From CAVQEK01 sp963711495 (GTDB lineage Bacteria > Bacteroidota > Bacteroidia > Cytophagales > Cyclobacteriaceae), in NCBI GenBank assembly GCA_963711495.1, contig CAVQEK010000004.1, forward strand, positions 558,001-622,000: a stretch of 64,000 nt of DNA, read 5' to 3'. Shown in pieces: positions 16,719 to 26,602 of the stretch; within the stretch, counting starts at the first letter, position 1, and each line of letters opens with the position of its first letter. The translations under genes and the position numbers were made by a program. The notes below the pieces were generated by a model. The model was not told the origin of the DNA. It saw only the letters and a program-made list of their open reading frames with translations, and ran no database searches.

Positions 16719-18014
16719 ATGCCAAAAATAACAGAGCATTTTGAAGAATTTAAATTAAACCGACAACTTATTAATGCCGTTGAAGATTTAAACTTTCAAA
16801 AACCCACTCCTATTCAGGTTAAGGCCATCCCTTTAATTTTAGCGGGCCATGACTTAATCGGTATTGCCCAAACCGGTACTGGAAAAACTGCAGCTTATTT
16901 ATTGCCTTTGTTGATGAAAGTTAAATATGCCCAGGGTCTTGTTCCAAGGGCTCTCATACTGGCCCCAACCAAAGAACTGGTGATACAAATCGATGAGCAA
17001 GTACATCATTTAGTTAAATATTGCGACATACGACATATTTGCTTGTATGGCGGTATAGGCGCGCAAACTCAAATTAAGGCAATTGGCCAAGGTGTTGATA
17101 TTATTGTAAGCACACCGGGAAGATTCATGGATCTATATCTAACAGGTTCCGTGCCGGTGAAAGCTATAAAAACGATGGTGCTCGATGAAGCGGATAAAAT
17201 GATGGACATGGGGTTTATGCCCCAAATTCGCCGGATACTTGAAGTGATACCCAACAAAAGACAAAATTTATTGTTTTCGGCCACCTTTCCGGATAAAGTT
17301 CAGCGGTTTTCAGAGGAATTTCTGGAATTTCCTGAAACTGTTTCAATTACCCCGCAAAGTACTCCAGCGGAAACGGTGTTGCAATATTTTTACCGTGTTC
17401 CCAATTTAAAAAGTAAAATTAATTTGTTGCAATATTTACTAAGTGACCCTTTGTACAACCGAGTGATGGTCTTTGTGAGAGCAAAAGAAATGGCCAACAA
17501 TATTTTCAAATTTCTGACCCGAAAAATTGATGGTGAGATCAGGGTGATACACGCCAATAAAAGTCAGAATAGTCGCATCAATGCATTTAATCAGTTCAGG
17601 GAAGGGGAAGTGCGGGTTTTGGTTTCCACCGATGTTTCATCACGCGGGTTGGATATCAGTAATGTCAGCCATGTGATTAACTTTGAAGTTCCATTGGTAT
17701 ATGAAGATTATATTCACCGGATTGGCCGAACCGGCAGGGCAGAAAACAAAGGTATTGCCATCACATTTGCCAATGACGCTGAAATGCTTCATCTACAAAA
17801 AATTGAAGAGATCATCAAAACAAAAATTGAGGAGAAACCAATCCCGGACGATTTAGAGATTACAGTAACCGAATCCTGGGAAGTGCAAAAAATTAATCGT
17901 GAAATAGACCAGTTCAAACGCCGGGAATTTCCTGAATTTAAGGGAGCATTTCATGAGAAAAAAAGAAGGAAATCGCAACGTACTCAATCAGGTAAAAAAG
18001 GCAGACGGCGATGA
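16719..18014 (+). CDS. DEAD-box RNA helicase (RhlE-like)
   Basis: 431 residues. Q motif FQKPTPIQ (about residues 26-33), Walker A AQTGTGKT (50-57), PTKELVIQI, GG, STPGR, DEAD, SAT, then domain 2 with HANKSQNSR, STDVSSRGLD and HRIGRTGRAENKG. The basic C-terminal tail (EKKRRKSQRTQSGKKGRRR) is typical of RNA-binding extensions in RhlE-type helicases. It unwinds RNA duplexes in ribosome assembly or RNA turnover. A strong terminator follows about 100 bases after the stop. Confidence 0.93.
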   Translation: MPKITEHFEEFKLNRQLINAVEDLNFQKPTPIQVKAIPLILAGHDLIGIAQTGTGKTAAYLLPLLMKVKYAQGLVPRALILAPTKELVIQIDEQVHHLVKYCDIRHICLYGGIGAQTQIKAIGQGVDIIVSTPGRFMDLYLTGSVPVKAIKTMVLDEADKMMDMGFMPQIRRILEVIPNKRQNLLFSATFPDKVQRFSEEFLEFPETVSITPQSTPAETVLQYFYRVPNLKSKINLLQYLLSDPLYNRVMVFVRAKEMANNIFKFLTRKIDGEIRVIHANKSQNSRINAFNQFREGEVRVLVSTDVSSRGLDISNVSHVINFEVPLVYEDYIHRIGRTGRAENKGIAITFANDAEMLHLQKIEEIIKTKIEEKPIPDDLEITVTESWEVQKINREIDQFKRREFPEFKGAFHEKKRRKSQRTQSGKKGRRR

Positions 18015-18112
18015 ACAGCATATAACAGATTAAACGAAGTGGATTATTATCAATATTTTTATATTTGCAGGTGCCTGACATTATAATTCTTTACATAGCT
18101 GGTTGAACAAAG

Positions 18113-18159
18113 AACTTGGGTGATCAAGAATCTCTCTTTTTACCCAAGTTTCTTTTTTT
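18113..18159 (+). terminator. Rho-independent terminator after the helicase gene
   Basis: A 9-bp stem AACTTGGGT/ACCCAAGTT with a 20-base loop, then TCTTTTTTT. It is preceded directly by GGTTGAACAAAG, the same word that precedes the terminators of the two small secreted-protein genes. Confidence 0.85.
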
Positions 18160-18315
18160 AAAATATTTTTTCTTTAAAATATTCTTTGGTTAATGGTTAC
18201 CCCAATGATTTTCGCTTTCTTAAAAAGGGCCTTTTAGGCTAATTAATTGGGGGAATAAGCAACTGAGTACAGTTTTATTTTATGTGGGTCAACATTTTTT
18301 CTTCACAATTCATTT

Positions 18316-18323
18316 TACATTTG
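18316..18323 (+). promoter_or_regulatory. Candidate -7 promoter element of gcvP
   Basis: TACATTTG, 42 bases before the ATG at 18366. No clear -33 TTG. Confidence 0.45.
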
Positions 18324-18365
18324 TATCCTTATTGAAAGAAGTAAAAATCATAAGAATTAGAGCGC

Positions 18366-21266
18366 ATGGAGATCAATCTGAATCAATCTGCAAGTTTTGA
18401 AAGCAGGCACAACGGACCTTGGGAAAAATCCATAAATCAAATGTTGAAAGTGATTGGAGTTAAGTCGATCGATGAATTAATTGATCAAACCGTACCTGCC
18501 TCCATTCGGCTCGACAAACCGCTGAATTTACCCGAACCTGTTTCGGAATTCGATTTTATCAAACAATTTGAAAGGTTAGTACAAAAAAATGTAGTAGGAC
18601 ATTCTTTTATTGGAATGGGATATTACAATACGGTCACGCCACCTGTTATTCAAAGAAATATTCTGGAAAATCCAGGTTGGTATACGGCTTATACACCATA
18701 TCAGGCTGAAATATCTCAGGGTCGCCTGGAAGCTTTGGTGAATTTTCAAACGATGGTGATTGACTTGACCGGAATGGAAATTGCCAATGCATCTTTATTG
18801 GACGAAGGAACAGCTGCTGCCGAGGCGATGTCTATGTTGCATGCACTCCGTAAAGGAGAAAAGAAGGGTGCCGAAAGATTTTTTATCGATAAACATGTTT
18901 TCCCTCAAACCATCGAGGTGGTGAAGGGCAGGGCAGCTTCTTTGGGTATTGATCTGGAAATAGGGGAAGCAGACCGTTTAGATCTTACTAATCGTTCTTA
19001 TTTTGGTTTATTGCTGCAATATCCCAATAGCAATGGATTAGTGTTTGACTGTGATAATCTTATCAGGCAAGCCAAGGAAGCAGGTATTCTGGTAGCGGTT
19101 TCTGCTGATTTATTGAGTCTTACAATATTAAAATCTCCGGGAGAGATGGGAGCCGATGTGGTGGTGGGGACCACTCAGCGTTTCGGGATACCCTTGGGTT
19201 TTGGCGGGCCACATGCCGCCTATTTTGCAACGAAAGATGAATATAAACGCCAGATACCCGGCCGTATCATCGGAGTTTCCATAGATAAAACAGGCAATAA
19301 GGCGTACCGCATGGCGCTTCAAACCAGGGAACAACACATCCGCCGGGAGAAAGCCACTTCCAATATTTGTACCGCCCAGGTTTTGCTTGCCGTAATGGCT
19401 GGTATGTATGCCGTTTACCACGGTCCCCAGGGATTGAAAAATATTGCATGGAAAATCCATGGGATAGCGGCCCTATTGGAGAAAAAATTGAATGGGTTGG
19501 GCTACCAACAAACAAACGACAATTATTTCGATACCCTTAAAGTTAAAATCGACAATTCTAAGCTCAAGGCCAGGATTCGAACAATAGCAGAAGAGCGGGA
19601 AGTGAATTTTCGGTATTTTGAAGATGATTGTATTGGTATTGCCTTGGATGAAACACATTCTCTGGAAGATGTCGTATTAATTACGGCGATATTTGCTCAG
19701 GCAAAAGATATCCGGTCGGAAGATACCAGGGAAACGACAATCCAAATTGATTTGCCTGAAAGTTTGACCAGAACGTCTGTCTACCTGGAGCATCCCGTTT
19801 TCCATAAATTTCACTCCGAACATGAAATGCTTCGATACATCAAACGACTGGAAAATAAAGACCTTTCACTGGTACATTCCATGATTTCTCTGGGATCTTG
19901 CACGATGAAACTAAATGCAACTGCTGAAATGATCCCGATCACCTGGAAAGAACTGGCCAACATTCATCCTTTCGCACCAGGAAATCAAACCCTGGGATAT
20001 CAGGGAATTTTCAGAAAACTGGAGCAATGGCTTACGGAGATCACGGGATTTGCCGCCACCTCATTGCAACCCAATTCCGGTGCTCAAGGTGAATATTCCG
20101 GACTGATGGTTATCAGTGCGTATCATAAAAGTCAGGGAAATCATGAACGAAATGTGACTTTAATTCCATCCTCTGCCCATGGTACCAACCCGGCCAGTGC
20201 AGTGATGGCTGGCATGAAGGTGGTTATTGTACGATGTGATGAACAAGGCAATATTGACGTCAGCGACTTGCGTGAAAAGGCCATTCAATATCGCGACCAA
20301 CTGGCTGCCCTGATGGTTACCTATCCTTCCACACACGGCGTATACGAAGAACACATTGTTGAAATCTGCGGCATCATTCATGAAAATGGCGGACAGGTAT
20401 ATATGGATGGTGCTAACATGAATGCACAGGTTGGGATCACCAGTCCTGCCAAAATTGGTGCCGATGTCTGTCATCTCAATCTGCACAAAACATTTTGCAT
20501 TCCTCATGGTGGTGGTGGACCAGGAGTGGGACCAATTTGTGTCGCCGGTCATTTGAAACAATTTCTACCCGGAAATCCAGTCATCCGAACTGGAGGAGAA
20601 AATGCTATACATGCCATTTCATCGGCCCCCTGGGGTAGCGCTGGAATTTTGGCGATTTCTTATGCCTATATTGCCATGATGGGTACTAAAGGCCTAACCG
20701 ATGCGACTAAATTGGCCATACTCAATGCCAATTATATTAAGGATCGTTTAAAAGGGCATTACAACGTTTTATATATCGGTAAAAATGATCGATGTGCCCA
20801 CGAAATGATCATCGATTGCAGAGCATTTAAAAAGTTCGGTGTTGAGGTTGAAGATATTGCCAAACGCCTGATGGATTACGGTTTTCATGCGCCAACTGTT
20901 TCCTTTCCTGTACCAGGGACTTTGATGATCGAACCTACGGAAAGTGAAACCATGGCAGAACTGGATCGTTTTTGTGATGCGCTTACCGAGATCAGGGCGG
21001 AAATTAAAGAAGTAGAGGATGGTGTAGCAGACCGTGAAAATAATGTCCTTAAAAATGCGCCACATATTGCAGTCAACGGGTTGTCAGAAAACTGGGATCA
21101 TCCATATAGCCGTGTAAAGGCTTTTTATCCGCTGCCATTTGTGAGAGAAAATAAATTTTGGCCTTCGGTGGGAAGGATTGACAGCGCTTATGGTGATAGA
21201 AACTTGGTTTGCAGTTGCATTCCTGTGGAAGCATATCAGAATGAACAAGAAGTATTGACTACCTAG
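18366..21266 (+). CDS. gcvP: Glycine dehydrogenase (decarboxylating), P-protein
   Basis: 966 residues: the single-chain P-protein of the glycine cleavage system. It decarboxylates glycine on PLP and passes aminomethyl to the lipoylated H-protein. N-terminal half: RHNGPWEKSINQML and YTPYQAEISQGRLEALVNFQ. C-terminal half: the PLP lysine Lys708 in HLNLHKTFCIPHGGGGPG, and SSAPWGSAGILAISYAYI. Length and motifs are complete. The gcvT and gcvH genes are not in the window. It converges with the thioredoxin-like gene. Confidence 0.98.
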   Translation: MEINLNQSASFESRHNGPWEKSINQMLKVIGVKSIDELIDQTVPASIRLDKPLNLPEPVSEFDFIKQFERLVQKNVVGHSFIGMGYYNTVTPPVIQRNILENPGWYTAYTPYQAEISQGRLEALVNFQTMVIDLTGMEIANASLLDEGTAAAEAMSMLHALRKGEKKGAERFFIDKHVFPQTIEVVKGRAASLGIDLEIGEADRLDLTNRSYFGLLLQYPNSNGLVFDCDNLIRQAKEAGILVAVSADLLSLTILKSPGEMGADVVVGTTQRFGIPLGFGGPHAAYFATKDEYKRQIPGRIIGVSIDKTGNKAYRMALQTREQHIRREKATSNICTAQVLLAVMAGMYAVYHGPQGLKNIAWKIHGIAALLEKKLNGLGYQQTNDNYFDTLKVKIDNSKLKARIRTIAEEREVNFRYFEDDCIGIALDETHSLEDVVLITAIFAQAKDIRSEDTRETTIQIDLPESLTRTSVYLEHPVFHKFHSEHEMLRYIKRLENKDLSLVHSMISLGSCTMKLNATAEMIPITWKELANIHPFAPGNQTLGYQGIFRKLEQWLTEITGFAATSLQPNSGAQGEYSGLMVISAYHKSQGNHERNVTLIPSSAHGTNPASAVMAGMKVVIVRCDEQGNIDVSDLREKAIQYRDQLAALMVTYPSTHGVYEEHIVEICGIIHENGGQVYMDGANMNAQVGITSPAKIGADVCHLNLHKTFCIPHGGGGPGVGPICVAGHLKQFLPGNPVIRTGGENAIHAISSAPWGSAGILAISYAYIAMMGTKGLTDATKLAILNANYIKDRLKGHYNVLYIGKNDRCAHEMIIDCRAFKKFGVEVEDIAKRLMDYGFHAPTVSFPVPGTLMIEPTESETMAELDRFCDALTEIRAEIKEVEDGVADRENNVLKNAPHIAVNGLSENWDHPYSRVKAFYPLPFVRENKFWPSVGRIDSAYGDRNLVCSCIPVEAYQNEQEVLTT

Positions 21267-21299
21267 TTGCTGCTGGATAGATGAAAAACCAGACTGAAA

Positions 21300-22736
21300 T
21301 CAACCGGGGTTTTGCTGTTTCTGATGGAATTCTATTTGTTTATCGATGAATCCTTCAATCTGGTCAACATCCAATTCTTTGGCTATAATATTTTTTTTAC
21401 TGTCAAGTATGTAAATTTTCGGGGTGCTGCTCACATTATAATCAGCCCGGAAATTGCTGCGGTAGTACGGATCGGCCAGATTGATCCAGTCAAGCTGGTC
21501 TTTTTTGATAAATTTTTTCCATTTATCGATGTCAGTGGCAATACAGGCCCCCACGATTTTTACGCCTTTATTCTTTAATGAATTAGTATATAACTTATTG
21601 AGAATAGGGGTTTTCTTTTGGCAATGCCCGCAATCCGGATCATAGAAAAATAATACCAGATAATCAGCTTTGATGGTATTTAGAGCTACCGGTTTCATCA
21701 AAGTATCAAGAAGAACCATTTCCGGAGCTTTCTTTCCCAGGAGATTGGGTTCCAGTTCTTTAACGCGCTTTCCTATTTTATTCAACAAGGTAGAATCGGC
21801 CCAGTATGCATCGCCCTTTAAATAGTAATTTTTTGCCAGATCAACGAAGACGGCATCCATTCCCATAATATTTGAAGTTTCATATTTGTTGGTGATGGTA
21901 ACGAGGCAATATCGAAATACATCATCGTTCGCCATGGATTTATCAATGATATAATGGGCAGAAGCAGCTATAGAATCAGGTTGTTTTACAGTCAGATTAT
22001 CCAGATATTCCATGATTTTACTGTGGAAAATTGGTGTTCTCAACATTCTGGAATCTGAGAAATCGATGTTGTCGAAAAAATGGGCTTTATAATATTTATA
22101 CTTAAAATTAGGATCTGTTTCTTTGCCATTTTCATCTTTAGGCGGGTCGGGCACTTCAATATTTGAAGTCGATTTTATAAACTTGGCCACGAAAGTATCC
22201 GAATTTTCATCGATCAGTTTTTCCCTAAAATTATTTACTTCCGAGTCAAATGCTTTCAACTGGGCTTTATATTTTTCTGCTTCGGCACCGTTAGGATCAG
22301 CTTTCAACTTGTCGCTAATCGCTTTGGCTTCTTGTTGTTTTGACTTCATAAATCGTTGAAATTCCAGAAATATTTTGTTTTCCCCAGAACCTTCCACTTT
22401 CATATCACCAACAAAATCTGTTGTATCTGTGATTATTGTAAATTTCGGCTCGTTGACAACGATATCAAAATAAACTTTTTCCGGCGCATAAATGAAATAT
22501 ATGCCACCCTTCAAGGCTTGTTCACCCTGAAATATAAATGTATCGCCATTGGTAACTTTGGCAGTATCCTGAATGTATTTTTTATCACCATACGGATAAC
22601 CCAGGTAACAGACCGAATCCTGAATATTTTTGATCGTTACGGTAATTTCATATCCCTCTGTTTCTGCAAAGGATTGATAAGCATTACAAGCATTAAAAAG
22701 TAGAAAAACTGTGAAGAGCTTTACGTTAAACTTCAT
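21300..22736 (-). CDS. Exported TlpA-like thioredoxin with DUF4369-type N-terminal domain
   Basis: 478 residues from ATG 22736; the upstream in-frame start would add seven polar residues before the signal peptide. The signal peptide KFNVKLFTVFLLFNACNA could be of lipoprotein type (Cys after FNA), though the lipobox is weak. Residues about 25-130 are beta-rich, as in DUF4369 domains. A helical, charged middle follows. The C-terminal third is a TlpA/AhpC-TSA thioredoxin fold with FYDPDCGHCQKKTPILN, where CGHC is the redox pair. Likely a periplasmic or outer-membrane-facing disulfide reductase. Such proteins are numerous in Bacteroidota. Confidence 0.87.
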   Translation of the reverse strand: MKFNVKLFTVFLLFNACNAYQSFAETEGYEITVTIKNIQDSVCYLGYPYGDKKYIQDTAKVTNGDTFIFQGEQALKGGIYFIYAPEKVYFDIVVNEPKFTIITDTTDFVGDMKVEGSGENKIFLEFQRFMKSKQQEAKAISDKLKADPNGAEAEKYKAQLKAFDSEVNNFREKLIDENSDTFVAKFIKSTSNIEVPDPPKDENGKETDPNFKYKYYKAHFFDNIDFSDSRMLRTPIFHSKIMEYLDNLTVKQPDSIAASAHYIIDKSMANDDVFRYCLVTITNKYETSNIMGMDAVFVDLAKNYYLKGDAYWADSTLLNKIGKRVKELEPNLLGKKAPEMVLLDTLMKPVALNTIKADYLVLFFYDPDCGHCQKKTPILNKLYTNSLKNKGVKIVGACIATDIDKWKKFIKKDQLDWINLADPYYRSNFRADYNVSSTPKIYILDSKKNIIAKELDVDQIEGFIDKQIEFHQKQQNPG

Positions 22737-22856
22737 TATCAAATTATTTTGTTGCAATCAATCAAACTGATTATTAAACGACAAACGAGATTTTATGTAT
22801 TTATTACGTATTTGATAAAAAAGTTACCGTTCATCGAAAAAATTTTAATGACGACA

Positions 22857-24230
22857 TTAACTATTGGATTTCACCCTTAAAGTCGTTCCGCTTTCGTCAA
22901 TCACGATCACTTCCTGGCCTTTTTCTATATATTCTCCCCTTGTGTACGCATCAAATATTTCGTCATCGATGAGCACTTTGCCACTCGGCCGTAGTACGGT
23001 ATATGCAATACCTTTTTTGCCGAGATAGGATTGGGTGTTAAAATTGGACGTGAAGCCTTGAGAGCGCTCTTCGGTGGTGTGGAGTGATACTCGCTTGAAA
23101 AATCTTGAATTTGCCAACCGCATGCCGCCAACCCCCATAACCACGATTCCTGCCAGGAGGCCTGCAATAGCAGTTGAAATAGCCGTGAGTATATTTGAAC
23201 TTTTAACGAAAGAAAAATCAAATAAATCATTATTCAGCATTACCAGTATAAGTCCTCCCAGCGTACAGATGATGCCTGTGACTCCGGCAATACCAAAACC
23301 CGGAATTACGAAGATTTCCAATGCCAACAATATAATTCCAGCCAGGAAAAGTAAAATTTCCCAATTTTCAGCAAGTCCATTGAGATAATATGGTGTGAAA
23401 TACAGTAAAGCAGCTATAATACTCGCAGCAAGTGGAAATCCGATTCCTGGAGTTTGTAATTCAAAATATATTCCACCAATAATGATCAAAATAAGTATCC
23501 CGCTGATGATTGGGTTAATAAAAAAGCGGATGATCTTTTCGGAAGGGCTCAGTTTAAAATCAACGATCTCATAATTATCAATGTGAAGTCTTTTAAGAAT
23601 ATCATCAATAGAATTTACTTCGGCCTCACAAAATCCATATTTGATCGCTTCCGAGGTAGAAAAAGTGATCACCTGGCCGGCATCTGTTATGCTGTCGATG
23701 GCGATTTTTTGATCTACCATGGCTTCGGCTATTCTGGGGTTTCTTCCCCTGGCTTCTGCGGTTGAACGCATAATTGAGCGCATATACGATTGATATTTGT
23801 CAGGAGCTGCTTCGCCAGACGCTACCACCACCGTGGCAGCACCGATACTGGCACCTGGCGTCATGTAAATGCTATCGCAGGCGATTGAAATTAAAGCGCC
23901 CGCCGATGCAGCGTCTTTATCGATAAATACATACAATGGCTTATCGAATTCAAGAAAGCGAGTCCTGATGTCGTCGGCATCGTTCAATGCCCCGCCATAT
24001 GTATCCAGATCCAGAATTACCAAATCAGCTTGTTGTTCATCAGCTTCTTTCAATGCAAGTTCGCTGTAGCGGTTGGTCTGTGCATTGATTTCAGAATTGA
24101 TCTTCATCACAAAGACCTTTTTTTTATCGTTGATAGAAGGAGTTTGGCCCAAGGTTTTTATGATGGGTAAAATACTTAACAACAGAAAAACCTGAAAATG
24201 CCAGACCCTCATAAATCTATTAGCTGTCAT
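22857..24230 (-). CDS. NfeD-family membrane-bound ClpP-class serine protease
   Basis: 457 residues, long NfeD form. Signal peptide or first membrane segment at about 10-25. Then a ClpP-class protease domain with VILDLDTYGGALNDADDIR and the nucleophile Ser109 in DKDAASAGALIS. The hydrophobic block FINPIISGILILIIIGGIYFEL and following segments (about residues 225-365) give four or five membrane helices. A C-terminal OB-fold NfeD domain reads YLGKKGIAYTVLRPSGKVLIDDEIFDA. Partner stomatin-like genes often lie next to nfeD; none is seen here. Probably a membrane protein quality-control protease. Confidence 0.92.
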   Translation of the reverse strand: MTANRFMRVWHFQVFLLLSILPIIKTLGQTPSINDKKKVFVMKINSEINAQTNRYSELALKEADEQQADLVILDLDTYGGALNDADDIRTRFLEFDKPLYVFIDKDAASAGALISIACDSIYMTPGASIGAATVVVASGEAAPDKYQSYMRSIMRSTAEARGRNPRIAEAMVDQKIAIDSITDAGQVITFSTSEAIKYGFCEAEVNSIDDILKRLHIDNYEIVDFKLSPSEKIIRFFINPIISGILILIIIGGIYFELQTPGIGFPLAASIIAALLYFTPYYLNGLAENWEILLFLAGIILLALEIFVIPGFGIAGVTGIICTLGGLILVMLNNDLFDFSFVKSSNILTAISTAIAGLLAGIVVMGVGGMRLANSRFFKRVSLHTTEERSQGFTSNFNTQSYLGKKGIAYTVLRPSGKVLIDDEIFDAYTRGEYIEKGQEVIVIDESGTTLRVKSNS

Positions 24231-24663
24231 TTTTTCATATTTATCAATATATAGAAAACAAATTTAGTGAGCATTAAATCTTATTGAATTACCACTTTTT
24301 GGATTAAAAGGGACTTATTCTGCAATTCATACGTTATCTTCATGTCCTTTGCCAATCTCTTCGAAATTGCAATGACCACCAGGCCAGACAATGAATTGCA
24401 AATTAAACAATAACCTGGTTTGTTTATAGCAAATTAAACAGATGGTTAGCATTGCATTTATTCAAAATTAGTTTAGCATGGTATTAGGTATTTCAACGTG
24501 TTTATCTTTTGGGCAATCGATAGATAATCGAATTTTGCATGAGAAGTTCCGGTTAATATTCTTATCGATAGGAAATCTTTCTAAATTTACCCAACCATAT
24601 TCAAAGATTAGTTTTGGAATAATATTTGGTTGAATGATCATTAATCAAGACAGAGGTAGAAGT
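24231..24663. other. Intergenic region with a short direct repeat
   Basis: No gene found in 433 bases. GCAAATTAAACA occurs at 24398-24409 and again at 24429-24440 (31 bases apart, about three helical turns). TAAATTTG (24266-24259, minus) could serve the protease gene, and TAGTTTTG (24609-24616, plus) the LysM gene. Confidence 0.5.
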
Positions 24664-25779
24664 ATGAATAAATTTTTTCTCATCATTTTTTTTATTTCAT
24701 GGCAATTTATCGCCTCAGCGCATATTTTGACTTCCATGGATTCCATTGGGGTAACCACAAGAAATAAAGAAAAATTCATCGTACATGAAGTTGAAGCCGG
24801 TGAAACCCTTTTTTCCCTTGCTCAAAAGTATCATGTAGATATGGATGAACTCACCAGAATTAACCCAATCCTAAAAAATGATGGGCTAAAAGCAGGAAGC
24901 AGAATTTTTATTCCGATCGCCAAGCAAACGAACGCTGAAACACCTGCTACAGTCAATGGTATGGTTTACCATATTGTGAAACCCCAGGAAACGATGTTTT
25001 CAATTTCACGTGAATATGGGGTGTCGATAGAACAAATCAGGGAGTGGAATCATTTGTCAGGCAACAGTATCGACATTGGTCAGAAAATTCTTATCAAAAA
25101 AAATGGTGGTTCACCCGCCACTAACATCACCGCAGCACATCAGGAACCTGGTATCTCCGATAGAAAAAAGCATACCGTAAAAGCCACAGAAACTTTATAT
25201 GGTATTTCCAGGATTTATGATGTGACCACAGATCAGTTGCGCGCCTGGAATAATCTGCCGGACAATAATATTAGCATTGGGCAGGAACTTATTGTTTCAC
25301 CGCCAAAAACTGAAAAGCATAATGAAACCGGTGACACAACAGTAAAATCCACTGCGAGTAACTCGTCGATGCTCCCCGGCAGTGTGGTCACCGCCACGGC
25401 TACTGCAAATAAAACCAGTGACAATGCCGAAGTAAATCTGGAAGGTAACAATACAGGAAATTTCCAGGAGACAGTTCAAGAAGAAAATACCGAAGGTGGG
25501 CGAACCATCAAAAAGGTGGTAGAGCATGGTATTGCCGAAGTGATTGATGAATCAACGGATACCAAAAAATATTTAGCACTGCATCGATCTGCGCCCATCG
25601 GAACGATTATGCAGATTAAAAATGAAATGAACAACCAAAGTGTTTTTGTACGTGTGGTAGGCTCTATTCCGGATACTGGTAACAATGGCAAAGTACTGGT
25701 TAAAATTTCAAAGAAAGCTTATGAAAGGCTTGGGGCAGTTGATCCTAAGTTCCCGGTAGAAATATCTTATATCCCCTGA
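24664..25779 (+). CDS. Exported protein with three LysM domains and an RlpA-like double-psi barrel
   Basis: 371 residues from ATG 24664, preceded by AGAGGTAGAAGT, a rare SD-like stretch here; the upstream ATG at 24634 would put ten charged residues before the signal peptide. LysM repeats are at about residues 40-85, 102-145 and 170-213 (each with GETL or a variant, the YxV/YgI helix and IG/AGs), for peptidoglycan binding. A low-complexity Ser/Thr/Asn linker follows. The last 70 residues (HRSAPIGTIMQIKNEMN, VRVVGSIPDTG, ISKKAYERLG) match the RlpA/DPBB fold, a wall-associated barrel. Likely a cell-wall-binding periplasmic protein involved in wall remodelling. Confidence 0.88.
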   Translation: MNKFFLIIFFISWQFIASAHILTSMDSIGVTTRNKEKFIVHEVEAGETLFSLAQKYHVDMDELTRINPILKNDGLKAGSRIFIPIAKQTNAETPATVNGMVYHIVKPQETMFSISREYGVSIEQIREWNHLSGNSIDIGQKILIKKNGGSPATNITAAHQEPGISDRKKHTVKATETLYGISRIYDVTTDQLRAWNNLPDNNISIGQELIVSPPKTEKHNETGDTTVKSTASNSSMLPGSVVTATATANKTSDNAEVNLEGNNTGNFQETVQEENTEGGRTIKKVVEHGIAEVIDESTDTKKYLALHRSAPIGTIMQIKNEMNNQSVFVRVVGSIPDTGNNGKVLVKISKKAYERLGAVDPKFPVEISYIP

Positions 25780-25800
25780 TTTTTTATGGGCTGACAAATT

Positions 25801-26592
25801 ATGACCTTATCAAAGGAGAAAATCAGGACATTGCTGGAAATAAAAACGCAGGAATATAACCGGCCGGAATTCATTGAAGCGGACCCGATTTCTATTCCAC
25901 ACCTCTTTTCTAAAAAACAAGATATCGAAATAGCTGGATTTTTTTCAGCCACCTTGGCTTGGGGACAGCGTAAAACCATATTACTAAAATGCCGTGAATT
26001 GCTGGCATATATGGACTTTTCTCCATTTGAATTCATAAAAAATCATAAGGAAAAAGATTTGTTACCATTCTTAAATTTCAAACACCGAACATTCAATGCC
26101 ACAGATGCCCTGTACTTCATACATTTTTTAAGAAATCTTTATCAACGCCATGAAAGCATGGAAGAAGTGCTGGTAAAGGGAATGGGAAAAAATGCTTCAA
26201 ACGTTGAATCAGGTTTGAATTATTTCAAAAACATGTTTATGTCTGGTGAAAGTTTACCGGCGCGGACCGGCAAACATGTTGCGAGCCCGGAGAAAAAATC
26301 AGCATGTAAAAGGCTCAACATGTTTCTACGTTGGATGGTCAGGAAGGATAACAATGGTGTCGATTTTGGCATTTGGGAAAAGTTGCAACCCAGTCAACTG
26401 GTATGTCCGTGTGACCTGCATGTAGAAAGAGTATCGCGCAAATTGGGCCTGATTACCAGGAAACAGGTCGACTGGCAAACCGCCTTAGAGTTGACATACA
26501 ACCTAAAATTGATGGATCCGGCCGATCCTGCGAAATATGATTTTGCCTTGTTCGGTTTGGGGGTTTTTGAAAAAAATGAATGGCACTTTTGA
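25801..26592 (+). CDS. TIGR02757 (DUF2400) family protein
   Basis: 263 residues. It follows the LysM gene by 21 bases. The sequence matches the TIGR02757 family: PISIPHLF, EIAGFFSATLAWGQRKTI, SACKRLNMFLRWMVRKDNNGVDFGIW, and the C-terminal CPCDLHVERVSRKLGL. The family is predicted to share an all-helical fold with HhH-type DNA glycosylases, but no activity is established. The final block includes the conserved CPxDxH motif. No signal peptide; cytoplasmic. Confidence 0.88.
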   Translation: MTLSKEKIRTLLEIKTQEYNRPEFIEADPISIPHLFSKKQDIEIAGFFSATLAWGQRKTILLKCRELLAYMDFSPFEFIKNHKEKDLLPFLNFKHRTFNATDALYFIHFLRNLYQRHESMEEVLVKGMGKNASNVESGLNYFKNMFMSGESLPARTGKHVASPEKKSACKRLNMFLRWMVRKDNNGVDFGIWEKLQPSQLVCPCDLHVERVSRKLGLITRKQVDWQTALELTYNLKLMDPADPAKYDFALFGLGVFEKNEWHF

Positions 26593-26602
26593 GCTTTTAT
26601 TT

